Part shown: positions 42,789 to 52,401 of the stretch, piece after piece
Numbering within the stretch: position 1 is the first letter of the stretch
How the letters are laid out: the number at the start of each line of letters is the position of its first letter
NCBI RefSeq assembly: GCF_024449025.1
Contig: NZ_JAHLKM010000002.1
Span: 248,001 to 312,000 of the forward strand
Direction: 5' to 3'
Length of the DNA: 64,000 nucleotides
Source of the DNA: Natronomonas aquatica
GTDB lineage: Archaea > Halobacteriota > Halobacteria > Halobacteriales > Haloarculaceae
Position numbers and translations under genes: made by a program
Notes under the pieces: generated by a model
Database searches by the model: none
Told to the model about the DNA's origin: nothing
The model's input: the letters and a program-made list of their open reading frames with translations, nothing else

Positions 42789-45322
42789 GTTCGGACCTAC
42801 CCGAAACCCCCGACGTTCCGGCCGAGAAGGTAGAGCCCGTCCGTATCGAGGACGAGATGGAGCAGTCCTACATCGATTACGCGATGAGCGTCATCGTCGG
42901 GCGCGCACTCCCCGACGCCCGTGACGGTCTCAAGCCCGTCCAGCGCCGCATCCTCTATGCGATGAACGAGATGGGAGTCTCCTCCCGGTCGGGCCACCGC
43001 AAGTCATCCTCAATCGTCGGCGAGACGATGGGGAACTACCACCCCCACGGCGATTCGGCCATCTACGACGCCCTCGCACGCATGGCACAGGATTTCTCGC
43101 TCCGGTATCCGCTCGTCGACGGTCAGGGGAACTTCGGCTCCGTCGACGGGGATCCGCCCGCGGCGATGCGGTACACCGAGACACGAATGGCGCCGATCGC
43201 CGAGGAACTGCTCGCGGACATCGAGAAGGATACCGTCGACTTCGGGAGCAACTACGACGACCGGCTGACCGAGCCAGAGGTGTTGCCGTCGCGGATCCCG
43301 AACCTGCTGGTCAACGGGGCCTCCGGAATCGCCGTCGGGATGTCGACCAACATCCCGCCGCATAACCTCGGGGAAACCGTCGACGCGGCGATCCATCTCG
43401 TCGACAATCCCGACTGTTCCGTGGCCGATCTCATCGACACCCCGGACTCGAAGGGGTATATCAAGGGACCCGACTTCCCGACCGGAGCGAACATCGTCAA
43501 CCGCGAAGGGATCTGGGACGCCTACACCGGGGGTCGCGGTCGGCTCCGCGTGCGGGCCGAGATCGAGACCGAATACACCGACCGCGGCGGTGACCGGCTC
43601 CTCATCACGGAGCTACCGTATCAGGAGAACAAGGCACGACGGATCGAGCGGATCGCCGAGGACGTAAACGAGGGCAAGATCGAGGGGATCAGCGATATCC
43701 GCGACGAATCCGACCGGAGCGGGATTCGGGTCGTCATCGAGTGCAAACGCGGCGCGAACGTCGACGTCGTGAAAAACCAGCTACTCGAGCACCACCTCGA
43801 GAACACGTTCTCGGTCATCTCGCTCGCGTTAGTCGACGACCAGCCCCGCGTTTTGAACCTGAAAGAGCTCCTTGAGCAGTTCGTCGCCCACCGGCGGACC
43901 GTCGTCAGGCGGCGATCGCAGTTCGAACTCGACGAGGCGAAAGACCGGGCGCACATCCTCGAGGGGCGGCTCGTCGCCCTCGATAACGTCGACGACGTCG
44001 TCGAGATCGTCCAAAACAGCGAGGACAGAGACGGGGCGATGGCGGGGCTACGGGAGGCGTACGACCTCACAGCGGAGCAGGCCGAACACATCGTCCGGAT
44101 GCAGCTCGGGTCGCTCACTTCGATGGAAGCCGGCGAGATCGAAGCCGAGTACGGGGACGTCCAGGCGGAGATCGACCGGCTAGAGACGATTCTCGGGGAC
44201 GAAAGCGAACTCTCGGAGGTCGTCAAGACGGAACTCCGCGAGATCAAAGGCGAGTACGACGACGACCGGCGGACGGAGGTCATCCAGGACGCCGGTTCGG
44301 TGACGCGCGAGGATCTCATCGCCGAGGAGGACGTCGTCGTCGCCGTCTCCGAGTCCGACTACGTAAAACGGATGCCGCTCTCGGAGTTCGATCCCCAGCA
44401 CCGCGGCGGCAAGGGGATCATCGGCGCCCGTCCGAAGGAGGGCGACCGGATCTCGACGGTCTTTACCGCCTCGACGCACGATTATCTGCTCTGCTTTACC
44501 AACCGGGGGCAGGTCTACCGGCTGAAGGTGTTCGAACTCCCCGAGATGGGTCGGACGGCCCGCGGGACGTCGGCGATCAACATCATCGATCTCGACGACG
44601 GCGAAGAGATCACCGCCGTCGTCAACACCGACGACATCGATTCGGGGCATCTCGCGATGGCGACGCGCCGCGGATACGTGAAACGGACCGCCGTCTCGGC
44701 GTTCGAGAACGTCCACTCCGGCGGGATCCGGGCGATCAGCCTCGAAGACGACGACTCGCTCGTCGACGTCGAGGTCACGTCCGGCGAGGGAGACCTCCTT
44801 CTCGGTACCCGAAACGGGATGACGATCCGCTTTGCCGAATCGGACGCCCGGCCGATGGGCCGGTCGGCGCGGGGCGTCAACGGGATCGACCTCGAGGGGG
44901 ACGATCGGGTCGCCGGACTCGTCGCCGCGGGGAGTGACGACGACCGGCGTGATCTGCTCACCGTGACGAAAAACGGGTACGGAAAGCGGACGCCGTTGTC
45001 GGAGTATCGCCGCCAATCCCGGTACGGGAAGGGACTCATCGACATCAAAACCGACGATCGAAACGGTCCGGTCTGTTCGATCAACGCGGTTTCCGGCGAC
45101 GACGGGCTCGTCATTATGACCGAATCCGGACAGATAATGCGGACTCAGGTCGAGGAGGTCTCGACTGTCGGACGAAACACCAAGGGCGTCGTCGTCATGC
45201 GGCTAGACGAGACCGACCGCGTGGCCGGCGTGGACGTCGTCGACAACACCGACTCCGAGGGGGACGTCGACGCCGCTGCTGATACCGACGACGACAACGA
45301 CAACGACGACGACGGCCAGTAG
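42785..45322 (+). CDS. gyrA: DNA gyrase subunit A
   Basis: The 845-residue cleaving subunit has [18 protein letters not shown], then [19 protein letters not shown], where Ser and Asp occupy the quinolone-sensitive positions, and the catalytic Tyr in [12 protein letters not shown]. The C-terminal beta-pinwheel includes the GyrA-box-like [10 protein letters not shown] and further blades ([32 protein letters not shown]). The tail is a run of Asp-rich residues. The ATG overlaps the gyrB stop (ATGA), so the two are coupled. An in-frame ATG four codons earlier is less likely. Confidence 0.96.
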   Translation: MSSDLPETPDVPAEKVEPVRIEDEMEQSYIDYAMSVIVGRALPDARDGLKPVQRRILYAMNEMGVSSRSGHRKSSSIVGETMGNYHPHGDSAIYDALARMAQDFSLRYPLVDGQGNFGSVDGDPPAAMRYTETRMAPIAEELLADIEKDTVDFGSNYDDRLTEPEVLPSRIPNLLVNGASGIAVGMSTNIPPHNLGETVDAAIHLVDNPDCSVADLIDTPDSKGYIKGPDFPTGANIVNREGIWDAYTGGRGRLRVRAEIETEYTDRGGDRLLITELPYQENKARRIERIAEDVNEGKIEGISDIRDESDRSGIRVVIECKRGANVDVVKNQLLEHHLENTFSVISLALVDDQPRVLNLKELLEQFVAHRRTVVRRRSQFELDEAKDRAHILEGRLVALDNVDDVVEIVQNSEDRDGAMAGLREAYDLTAEQAEHIVRMQLGSLTSMEAGEIEAEYGDVQAEIDRLETILGDESELSEVVKTELREIKGEYDDDRRTEVIQDAGSVTREDLIAEEDVVVAVSESDYVKRMPLSEFDPQHRGGKGIIGARPKEGDRISTVFTASTHDYLLCFTNRGQVYRLKVFELPEMGRTARGTSAINIIDLDDGEEITAVVNTDDIDSGHLAMATRRGYVKRTAVSAFENVHSGGIRAISLEDDDSLVDVEVTSGEGDLLLGTRNGMTIRFAESDARPMGRSARGVNGIDLEGDDRVAGLVAAGSDDDRRDLLTVTKNGYGKRTPLSEYRRQSRYGKGLIDIKTDDRNGPVCSINAVSGDDGLVIMTESGQIMRTQVEEVSTVGRNTKGVVVMRLDETDRVAGVDVVDNTDSEGDVDAAADTDDDNDNDDDGQ

Positions 45323-45446
45323 CGATCGGCGGCTCCGGTTGGCCACGCGATGGTTCTTCCGTCCGTCTCGTGGGTAACCGGTTCCTCGGAGTCTCCTCGG
45401 TCCCACCACCGTCGCCTTTAAGTCTGAAAGTACCGAAGTGTCGTTC

Positions 45447-45986
45447 ATGTCATCGATCGAACTTACGCCCAGCCAAAAAACGATCCTCCAGGAACTTATC
45501 AACCTGTTTCGGGAGTCCGAGAGCGCGGTCAAAGGCGAGGACATCGCCGAGAACGTCGACCGGAACCCGGGGACGATCCGAAACCAGATGCAGAGCCTCA
45601 AGGCGCTCCAGCTCGTCGAGGGAGTTCCCGGTCCGAAGGGCGGATACAAGCCGACGGCGACGGCCTACGACGCGCTCAAGATTCAGGAGATGGATCAGGC
45701 GGCTGACGTCCCGTTCCGCCACAAAAAAGAACTCATAGAGGGCGCGAACGTCCAGGAGATCGACCTGACAAGCGTTCACCATCCAGAGCTCTGTCGGGCG
45801 GAAATCAAACTCCAGGGTTCGATCGCCGAGTTCGAGGAGAACGACAAGATAAGCGTCGGCCCGACGCCGCTGTCGAGACTGCTGATCGAGGGGAAACTCG
45901 AAGGAAAGGACGACACCAACAACAGTCTCATCCTCACTATCGACAACATGGCCGCGCCGGCGGGCGAGGAGAACCCGTCCCACTGA
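45447..45986 (+). CDS. Winged-helix transcriptional regulator (Rrf2-like HTH)
   Basis: The 179-residue protein has an N-terminal winged helix (about residues 5-75): QKTILQELINLFRESESAVK, GEDIAENVDRNPGTIRNQMQ, and a wing GPKGGYKPTATAYDAL. The C-terminal part (90-179) is a separate domain with FRHKKELIEGANVQEIDLTS and LILTIDNMAAP. It is a haloarchaeal regulator type; the ligand and target genes are unknown. ATG 45447 is favoured over a GTG three codons earlier. The NADH dehydrogenase-like gene follows 81 bp later. Confidence 0.82.
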   Translation: MSSIELTPSQKTILQELINLFRESESAVKGEDIAENVDRNPGTIRNQMQSLKALQLVEGVPGPKGGYKPTATAYDALKIQEMDQAADVPFRHKKELIEGANVQEIDLTSVHHPELCRAEIKLQGSIAEFEENDKISVGPTPLSRLLIEGKLEGKDDTNNSLILTIDNMAAPAGEENPSH

Positions 45987-46059
45987 GCGGCACGACCGAC
46001 GGGAAGTCAGCCGCCTCAGCGGCTCCGTTTCAATAGGTTTGTATCCGGTGACATCCAAC

Positions 46060-46066
46060 AGGAGGA
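46060..46066 (+). promoter_or_regulatory. Shine-Dalgarno sequence of the NDH-2-like gene
   Basis: AGGAGGA ends one base before the ATG at 46068. It is one of the few clear ribosome binding sites in the window, though its spacing is shorter than optimal. Confidence 0.45.
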
Positions 46067-46067
46067 C

Positions 46068-47234
46068 ATGACAGAAGATGTTGTCGTGCTCGGTTCGGGA
46101 TACGCCGGCACCGGCGCAATAAAACGGCTCGAATCGGAACTCGACGACGAGGCGGATCTGACCTGGGTCTCGGACGTAGATCACCATCTCGTCTTACACG
46201 AATCCCATCGCTGCATCCGTGATCCGGATATCAAAGACAAGGTTACCTTCGACGTGTCGACGATCAAGTCCCCGTCGACACGTTTCATCGAGGCGCGGGT
46301 CGAATCGGTCGACACCGACGAGTGCGTGGTCACCCTCGAGGACGACTCGACCGTCGAATACGATTATCTGCTCGTGGGGTTCGGTTCACAGACAGCCTTC
46401 TTCGGGATCGACGGCCTCAAGGAACACTCGTTGACGCTGAAATCGCTCGCTGACGTTCTCGAGATCCACGAGGTAGTCACCCAGGCTGCACGTGAGGCGT
46501 CCCGAAACGACCCCGCTCAGGTGATCGTCGGCGGCGCCGGCCTCTCGGGGATCCAGTCGGCCGGCGAGATCGCCGAGTTCCGGGACAAACACCGGGCACC
46601 GATCGACATCCACCTCGTCGAGGGGCTCGAGAACGTCTTCCCGAACAACGACCCCGTCGTGCAGGCAAAGCTGCGAAAACTACTCGAGACAAAGGACATC
46701 GAGATCCACACCGGCGAGTTCATCGGCGAGGTCGATGACGAGGTGGTTTACGTCGGCGACGAGAAAGAACTCGAGTACGACGTGCTGCTTTGGACCGGCG
46801 GGATCACTGGTCAGGACGCGGCCGAAACCATCGACGTCGAGAAAGACGAACGGAACAACCGGATCGAGGCCGCTTCGGACTTCCAGACGTCCGACGAGCG
46901 CGTCTTCTCGATCGGCGACGCCGCGCTCGTCGATCAACCCGGCCAGGACCAGCCTGCCCCGCCGACCGCACAGGCCGCCTGGCAGGCCGCCGAGGTCGCC
47001 GGCGAGAACATCGCCCGCAGCATTCGAGGCCAGCCGCTACAGGAGTGGGAGCACGACGACAAAGGGACGCTCATCTCCGTCGGCAACAAGGCTGTCGCCC
47101 ACGACGTCAAGGGCGTCCCGATCAATACCTTCGGCGGTCCGGCCGCCAAGATGCTGAAGAAGACGGTCGCGGCACGCTGGATCAACACGGTCACCGGTGT
47201 CGGTGACGCCGCGAAAGCGTTCCCCGACATGTAG
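46068..47234 (+). CDS. NAD(P)/FAD-dependent oxidoreductase (type II NADH dehydrogenase-like)
   Basis: The 388-residue flavoprotein has two Rossmann motifs: VVVLGSGYAGTGAIKRL at the N-terminus for FAD, and VIVGGAGLSGIQSAGEIAEF near residue 152 for NAD(P)H. The FAD-closing motif RVFSIGDAALVD is near residue 280. It lacks cysteine pairs, so it is nearer the single-subunit NADH:quinone oxidoreductases than disulfide reductases. A good Shine-Dalgarno AGGAGG at 46060-46065 lies only a few bases before the ATG, unusual among the leaderless genes here. Confidence 0.88.
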   Translation: MTEDVVVLGSGYAGTGAIKRLESELDDEADLTWVSDVDHHLVLHESHRCIRDPDIKDKVTFDVSTIKSPSTRFIEARVESVDTDECVVTLEDDSTVEYDYLLVGFGSQTAFFGIDGLKEHSLTLKSLADVLEIHEVVTQAAREASRNDPAQVIVGGAGLSGIQSAGEIAEFRDKHRAPIDIHLVEGLENVFPNNDPVVQAKLRKLLETKDIEIHTGEFIGEVDDEVVYVGDEKELEYDVLLWTGGITGQDAAETIDVEKDERNNRIEAASDFQTSDERVFSIGDAALVDQPGQDQPAPPTAQAAWQAAEVAGENIARSIRGQPLQEWEHDDKGTLISVGNKAVAHDVKGVPINTFGGPAAKMLKKTVAARWINTVTGVGDAAKAFPDM

Positions 47235-47252
47235 TGTCGGGCACTCCCCGCT

Positions 47253-48083
47253 TTACTCCGGGTCCGGGAGCGATAGACCGGCGTGCCACCGATCGACGCC
47301 GGCCTCGGCTTTGATCCGGTCCATCCGGGTAAGCAGCGCCGCCGCGAGCGACGCCGTTTCGGCCGCCTTCCGCTGGCCTTCGGTCCGGAATTCCCCCGTC
47401 ACGCGGTTGGCGTACACCGTACACACGGCTCCCGCCCGGAGCCCGTAGAGGCTCGCGAGCGTCAGGATCGAACTCGCCTCCATCTCGAAGTTGAGGACGC
47501 CGGCCGACCGGAGCTCCTCGAGCCGTTCTGTCGCCCCGGCCGCTCGGAAACCCCCGAACCCCGGGCGTGCCTGGCCCGCGTAGAACGAATCCGTAGAGCA
47601 CGTAACCCCGAGATGATACTGGTGATCGAGCCGTTCGGCCGCGGTTACGAGTGCAGTGACGACCTCCTCGTGGGCGATTGCCGGATACGACCTGCGGACG
47701 TATTCGTCGCTCGTCCCCTCCTGTCGGACCGCGCCGGTCGTGATGACGAGATCGCCGACTTCGACGCCCTCCTGTATCGTGCCACAGGAGCCGACCCGGA
47801 GGAACGACTCGGCGCCGATCCGGGCCAGCTCTTCGACCGCGATCGCGGCCGAGGGCGAGCCGATCCCGGTGGAGGTGACGGCGATCGGTTCGCCGCCGTA
47901 CTCGCCGGCCAGCGTCCGGTACTCACGGTGGTCGGCGAGTTGCTCGGAACGGTCCCAACACTCCGCGATTATATCGACGCGGTCCGGATCACCGGGCAGC
48001 AGGACCGGACCGTCGATGTCCCCCTCGCGGAGTTCGAGGTGGTACTGTTCGCCGTCGTTCGGGGCGTCGCTTTCGTCGGTCAT
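47253..48083 (-). CDS. udp: Nucleoside phosphorylase (uridine phosphorylase-like)
   Basis: The 276-residue protein belongs to the PNP/UDP family: VLLPGDPDRVDIIAECWD at the start (phosphate site), GIGSPSAAIAVEELARIGAE in the middle, and NFEMEASSILTLASLYGL, the purine/pyrimidine and ribose site. It splits uridine or a related nucleoside with phosphate. The choice of uridine follows general similarity and the overlap with cytidine deaminase, which makes uridine. The start at 48083 overlaps the cdd stop by 4 bp. Confidence 0.88.
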   Translation of the reverse strand: MTDESDAPNDGEQYHLELREGDIDGPVLLPGDPDRVDIIAECWDRSEQLADHREYRTLAGEYGGEPIAVTSTGIGSPSAAIAVEELARIGAESFLRVGSCGTIQEGVEVGDLVITTGAVRQEGTSDEYVRRSYPAIAHEEVVTALVTAAERLDHQYHLGVTCSTDSFYAGQARPGFGGFRAAGATERLEELRSAGVLNFEMEASSILTLASLYGLRAGAVCTVYANRVTGEFRTEGQRKAAETASLAAALLTRMDRIKAEAGVDRWHAGLSLPDPE

Positions 48084-48472
48084 TCGAGGTGCCCGCCGGT
48101 AATCGTGTTCGGGAGCAGCTCCCCGAGCGTGTACTCGGCCGTCGTGTCCTTCTCGTCGCAGATCACCCGGAGTTCCGGCGCACAGAACTCCGATAGCGAC
48201 TGTCGGCACATACCACACGGCGTGACCCCGTCGCGGCGACCAGAGCTGACGGCGATCCGCTCGAACGACCGATGGCCCTCCTCGATCGCCTTCGAGATCG
48301 CCAGTTCCTCGGCGTGGACGCTGTTGGAGTAGTTCGCGTTCTCAATATTACTGCCGGTGAACACGGTTCCGTCGGCCGTTTCGATCGCGGCGCCGACGGA
48401 GTACTCCGAGTACGGCGCGTAGGACCGTTCGACCGCCTTCCGAGCGACCGCGAGCAGATCCTCGTCCTCCAT
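48080..48472 (-). CDS. cdd: Cytidine deaminase
   Basis: The 130-residue protein has the homotetrameric cytidine deaminase pattern: YAPYSEYSVGAAIE, GSNIENANYSNSVHAEELAI with the catalytic Glu and zinc ligands, and VTPCGMCRQSLSEF with PCxxC. It converts cytidine and deoxycytidine to uridine forms. Its end overlaps the start of the uridine phosphorylase gene, so the two form a salvage operon. The length is typical. Confidence 0.94.
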   Translation of the reverse strand: MEDEDLLAVARKAVERSYAPYSEYSVGAAIETADGTVFTGSNIENANYSNSVHAEELAISKAIEEGHRSFERIAVSSGRRDGVTPCGMCRQSLSEFCAPELRVICDEKDTTAEYTLGELLPNTITGGHLE

Positions 48473-48517
48473 ACCCGCATCTCGGTACCGGCCGGCAAAT
48501 ATCTGCCCCCGGCGGGA

Positions 48518-49870
48518 CTACGCGTCCTCGATCGCGCCTTCGACGACCTCGATGACGGCTTCGATCAGTTTCTCGACCGTCTCGCTTTCGGCGTAGATAC
48601 GGACGTAGGGTTCGGTTCCGCTCGGCCGGACGAGTACCCACGCCCCGTCCGGAAACGTCAGCCGGACACCGTACTCCGTCTCGGTGTCGGCCGCCGGAAA
48701 CGCCTCCGGGAGCCGCGCCGTCAGAAGCGACATGGCCGGTCGCTTCCGGTCGTCCGGACAGTCGACGCTCACCTTTCGATAGGGGCGCTCTCGAACGGGC
48801 GCCCGGAGATCCGAAAGCCCCCGATCGGCGGCCAGGGCGCCGACGACGCCCGCGCTGATCGTCGCGTCGATCCAGGGGCCAAAGTGGGGGTGGATGTGTT
48901 TCCACGGCTCGGCGGCGAAGACGATCTCCGTGCCGTCGTCGCGTTCGTCTTCGATGGCCGCCATTCCTTCGTGGAGTCCACCGAGGTGGGTCCGTTCGAC
49001 CCGTCCGCCGGCCGCTTTGACCCGATCGTCGATCCGGCCGGAGGCGTTCGGTGTCGTCACGACGACCGGGTCGGCGGCGTCGCTCGTTTCCGTGTAGTGT
49101 TCAGCGACGATCGCGAGGACAGTATCTTCGTGGACGACCTCGCCCTCGGCGTCGATCACGACGATCCGGTCGCCGTCCCCATCGTGTCCGAGGCCGAGAT
49201 CGAACGGCCCGTCGGCGACGAACGCCCGGAGGTCGGCGAGGCTTTCGGCGGTCGGCTTCGAGGTCCGCCCCGGGAAGTGGCCGTCGATGCTGGCGTTGAG
49301 CGTCGTAACGGTCGCCCCGAGCTCACGGAGTACGCCCGGCGTCGCGAGACTCGACGTTCCGTTCCCGCAGTCGACAGCGGCACGGATCCCGTCACAGTCC
49401 CCGATCTCCTCGCCGACGTACTCGACGGCGGCGGCACGGTACGCCTCGATCACGTCAGCGCGGGTCCGGGATCCCCACTGGTCCCACCCGACCGGCCCCT
49501 GTTCGGATTCGATGCGCGATTCGATCCGGCGTTCGGCCTCCCGGTCGTACTCGACCCCATCGACGAAGAACTTGAGCCCGTTGTCCGCGGGCGGATTGTG
49601 ACTCGCCGTCACCATGACCCCGCGACGCCCGCGGCTCGCGTAGGCGAGCGCCGGCGTCGTGACCTCACCGAGTCTGATCACGTCAACGCCGCCGCTCAAC
49701 AGCCCGGCTTCGAGGGCTGCGGCGAGCGCCTGACCGGTCTCGCGGCCGTCCCGGCCGACGACGAACTTCGATCCGTCCTCGGCGGCCGCTCGGCCGAGCC
49801 TCAACGCGAGCGACGGCGGTACTTCCGTCCGTGCAGCCCCACGGATACCGGCGGTTCCGAACAGCTCCAT
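48518..49870 (-). CDS. glmM: Phosphohexomutase (phosphoglucosamine/phosphomannomutase family)
   Basis: The 450-residue protein has the alpha-D-phosphohexomutase motifs: LFGTAGIRG at the start, MVTASHNPPADNG with the phosphoserine, DLGLGHDGDGDRIVVID as metal loop, FAAEPWKHIHP in domain 3, and RPSGTEPYVRIYAES as the phosphate site. GlmM is the likeliest name in halophiles, but PMM or PGM activity is possible. The ATG at 49870 starts right at the signature. It lies behind cdd and udp but 45 bp upstream, perhaps the same transcript. Confidence 0.85.
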   Translation of the reverse strand: MELFGTAGIRGAARTEVPPSLALRLGRAAAEDGSKFVVGRDGRETGQALAAALEAGLLSGGVDVIRLGEVTTPALAYASRGRRGVMVTASHNPPADNGLKFFVDGVEYDREAERRIESRIESEQGPVGWDQWGSRTRADVIEAYRAAAVEYVGEEIGDCDGIRAAVDCGNGTSSLATPGVLRELGATVTTLNASIDGHFPGRTSKPTAESLADLRAFVADGPFDLGLGHDGDGDRIVVIDAEGEVVHEDTVLAIVAEHYTETSDAADPVVVTTPNASGRIDDRVKAAGGRVERTHLGGLHEGMAAIEDERDDGTEIVFAAEPWKHIHPHFGPWIDATISAGVVGALAADRGLSDLRAPVRERPYRKVSVDCPDDRKRPAMSLLTARLPEAFPAADTETEYGVRLTFPDGAWVLVRPSGTEPYVRIYAESETVEKLIEAVIEVVEGAIEDA

Positions 49871-50037
49871 GCCGGACGTTCGGCGACAAAGTACATTAAA
49901 CGGCCGTATGCGAACAGACAGCGTTTCAGGAACGTCCTCGACAGCCCACACGCTGTACTCCCGCCCCGATGGGCTGTCGGCGGGTGTCTACGTCATGGGT
50001 CGTCTGGTCCCGTGCTCGTATATAAACCGCCGGCCGA

Positions 50038-50664
50038 TCAGGCGATATCGCGGCTGGTGTCGATGTCGATCGCCGCACTGAGATCGAGTTTGATCACGTC
50101 CGAGAGCGCCCGGCCGCCGCGGAACTTGGGAACGGCGAGCCGGTTTTCGATCCGATCGCCTTTGACCGTCGTTTCGAGCTCGAAGACGATGTCGGCCATG
50201 TGTTCGGTCGTGTCCCGGAGCTGTGGGACGCTGTGTCCCTCGAGACAGTGCAGCATGGCTAGCCCCTCCGTGTTGTAGATGTGGTTCTGGAGCTCGTTGA
50301 GGAAGTTCCGGTACCGGGCTGGGTCGCTCCGCTCGAGCGCGTCGACGGGATCGACGACGAGGTTCGAAGACTCGGGAAGCGCGGCGACGAGCTTCGAGGC
50401 GTTATCGAGCGGCGCATCGCCTGTCACGTCCCTGACCGTCGGGTCGGCGGTGTTCGTCGGCGCGTTCTCGATGCTTTTTGCGACCGCGTCGCTGGTCCGA
50501 TCGACGGAGAGATACAGGGTCCCCCGCGCCGCGGTCAGTTCATACAGGAACAGTTCGGCCTGGCTGGCCGGCGCGGCAGCGAGCGCGACGATGCTACCCG
50601 CCGGGATCCCGCCCTCGAGCTCGCGGTCGAGGGCCGCGATACCGGTCTTGAGGCGCTCGCTCAT
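50038..50664 (-). CDS. RAD55-family protein with degenerate Walker A
   Basis: The 208-residue protein follows the KaiC/RAD55 pattern: LKTGIAALDRELEGGIPAGSI at the start, SSNLVVDPVDALERSD as a Walker B-like strand, and ADIVFELETTVKGDRIENRLAV, KFRGGRA at the end. The P-loop position reads ALAAAPASQAELFL, without the GKT of active ATPases, so nucleotide hydrolysis is doubtful. It may be a regulatory member, as several exist in haloarchaea. It is divergent from pyrB. Confidence 0.8.
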   Translation of the reverse strand: MSERLKTGIAALDRELEGGIPAGSIVALAAAPASQAELFLYELTAARGTLYLSVDRTSDAVAKSIENAPTNTADPTVRDVTGDAPLDNASKLVAALPESSNLVVDPVDALERSDPARYRNFLNELQNHIYNTEGLAMLHCLEGHSVPQLRDTTEHMADIVFELETTVKGDRIENRLAVPKFRGGRALSDVIKLDLSAAIDIDTSRDIA

Positions 50665-50819
50665 CGGATTACGGTTCGAGGGCGGCGCGATTAAAACTTC
50701 TGGCGGATCTATTCAGTAAAACACACGGCGAGTACGGATCGCCCGATGCCGGCGGGTACCCGGAGGACGCGGCGGCGTAGCTGGGGGATTCAAGAGCGTT
50801 CGCACCGGACCCTCCATCA

Positions 50820-51722
50820 ATGCGTTACGACCACCTCATCAGTGCGAAACAGCTCTCGCGTGAGGACATCGAGTCCGTGCTCGATCGGGCCGCCGAGGTC
50901 GCGGCCGATCCCGGGGCGTTCGCGGACACACACGCGGGGACGCTTCTGGGATTGCTGTTTTTCGAACCGAGCACCCGGACCAGAATGTCGTTCGACGCCG
51001 CGATGAAGCGGCTCGGCGGCGACACGATCGACATGGGGAGCGTCGACTCCTCCTCGGTCAAGAAAGGCGAGAGCCTCGCGGATACGGTCCGGGTCATCGA
51101 GGGCTACGCCGACGCGCTCGTGCTCAGACACCCCTCCGAGGGGGCCGCAAAGCTCGCAAGCGAGTTCGTCGATGTCCCGGTCGTCAACGCTGGCGACGGG
51201 GCCGGCCAGCATCCGACCCAGACGCTTTTGGACCTGTATACGATCCGGGAGAACGCCGGGCTCGACGGTCTCAGGATCGGTATCGTCGGCGATCTGAAGT
51301 ACGGACGGACGGTCCACTCGCTCGCTCACGCGCTGACGAACTTCGACGCCGAACAGCACTTCATCAGCCCCGAAAGCCTCCGGCTGCCGCGGGGCATCCG
51401 GTACGATCTCCAGTCGTCCGGTACGACCGTTCGGGAACATACGGAGATCGAGGACGCACTCGAAGATCTCGACGTGCTGTACGTCACCCGGATCCAGCGC
51501 GAGCGGTTCCCGGACGAGAACGAATACCGACAGGTCGCCGGTGAGTACCGTATCGACTCGGCGCTGCTCGAATCCGCCGCCCCGGAGCTTACCGTCATGC
51601 ACCCGCTGCCCCGGGTCGACGAGATCGCCCCCGAGATCGACGAGACTGCCCGTGCGGCGTACTTCGAACAGGCACACAACGGCATCCCGGTTCGGATGGC
51701 ACTTCTGGACGAGATACTATGA
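50820..51722 (+). CDS. pyrB: Aspartate carbamoyltransferase catalytic subunit
   Basis: The 300-residue enzyme has the carbamoyl-phosphate motif [19 protein letters not shown], the KKGESLADT loop, [18 protein letters not shown], and the aspartate-site [10 protein letters not shown] near the end. It makes carbamoyl-aspartate in pyrimidine synthesis. The ATG of pyrI overlaps its stop (ATGA), so both subunits are coupled. The length is normal for the family. The upstream region contains no obvious attenuator. Confidence 0.96.
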   Translation: MRYDHLISAKQLSREDIESVLDRAAEVAADPGAFADTHAGTLLGLLFFEPSTRTRMSFDAAMKRLGGDTIDMGSVDSSSVKKGESLADTVRVIEGYADALVLRHPSEGAAKLASEFVDVPVVNAGDGAGQHPTQTLLDLYTIRENAGLDGLRIGIVGDLKYGRTVHSLAHALTNFDAEQHFISPESLRLPRGIRYDLQSSGTTVREHTEIEDALEDLDVLYVTRIQRERFPDENEYRQVAGEYRIDSALLESAAPELTVMHPLPRVDEIAPEIDETARAAYFEQAHNGIPVRMALLDEIL

Positions 51723-52180
51723 CAGACACCGAACTCCGCGTTTCGAAGATCGAGAACGGAACCGTCATCGACCACGTCCCCGGCGGAGAGGCGCTCACCG
51801 TCCTCGCGATCCTCGGGATCGACGGGAGCGGCGGCGAGGTGGTCAGCATCGGGATGAACGTCCCCTCCGACCGGCTCGGAAAGAAGGACATCGTGAAAAT
51901 CGAGGGGCGCGAACTGAGCCAGGCCGAGGTCGACGTGCTCTCGCTCATCGCTCCCGAGGCGACGATCAACATCGTCCGGGCGTTCGAGGTTATCGAGAAA
52001 CACCACGTCACCAGACCGGAGACGGTCCGTGGCGTGCTCTCGTGTCCGAACGCCAACTGCATCACGACGGAAAACGAACCCGTCGAATCCAGATTCGACG
52101 TCCTCGATGCGGGCGTCCGGTGTGTGTACTGTGAGACGATCATCGACGGCTCCATCGCATCACACATCCACTCGACGTAG
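51719..52180 (+). CDS. pyrI: Aspartate carbamoyltransferase regulatory subunit
   Basis: The 153-residue protein has the allosteric nucleotide domain ([37 protein letters not shown]) and the C-terminal zinc domain with four cysteines, LSCPNANC and VRCVYC. It binds CTP or ATP and tunes PyrB. The coupling to pyrB by a 4-bp overlap is the usual archaeal arrangement. A tiny membrane peptide gene follows after 77 bp. Confidence 0.95.
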   Translation: MTDTELRVSKIENGTVIDHVPGGEALTVLAILGIDGSGGEVVSIGMNVPSDRLGKKDIVKIEGRELSQAEVDVLSLIAPEATINIVRAFEVIEKHHVTRPETVRGVLSCPNANCITTENEPVESRFDVLDAGVRCVYCETIIDGSIASHIHST

Positions 52181-52221
52181 GCCACCCCTCCTTTTCGCCC
52201 CCGAGCCGAGCGGGTCAGCAG

Positions 52222-52230
52222 AAAGATTAT
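52222..52230 (+). promoter_or_regulatory. TATA-like element before the 22-residue ORF
   Basis: AAAGATTAT lies 28-36 bp before the ATG at 52258, the correct distance for a leaderless start. It supports expression of the small ORF. Confidence 0.45.
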
Positions 52231-52257
52231 GCCATCGGATACCGTTGATCGAAGCGT

Positions 52258-52326
52258 ATGTCGAAGAAAGCACTCGCGGTCGTTCTCGTCGCAGCGGTCG
52301 TCCTGTTGTACGTAAAGAAACGATAG
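52258..52326 (+). CDS. Tiny single-pass membrane peptide
   Basis: Twenty-two codons encode a peptide beginning MSKKALAVVLVAAVV and ending LYVKKR. It is a hydrophobic helix flanked on both sides by lysines, the form of a minimal transmembrane peptide. A TATA-like element at the right distance precedes the ATG. No family can be named at this length. It may act as a small regulator of a membrane complex; function is unknown. It sits between pyrI and the TIM-barrel-like gene. Confidence 0.5.
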   Translation: MSKKALAVVLVAAVVLLYVKKR

Positions 52327-52401
52327 CTCCCCGGCGCTACTGGAACCGCCCTCCGATCACTTTTCCGAACGACTTACCCTCCGAGAGTCCCCAGTAGCGC
52401 T

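Noticed and set aside
48272-50278. A 668-codon frame opposite cdd and the phosphohexomutase
   Set aside because: Both real genes carry all catalytic motifs; this frame is a shadow.
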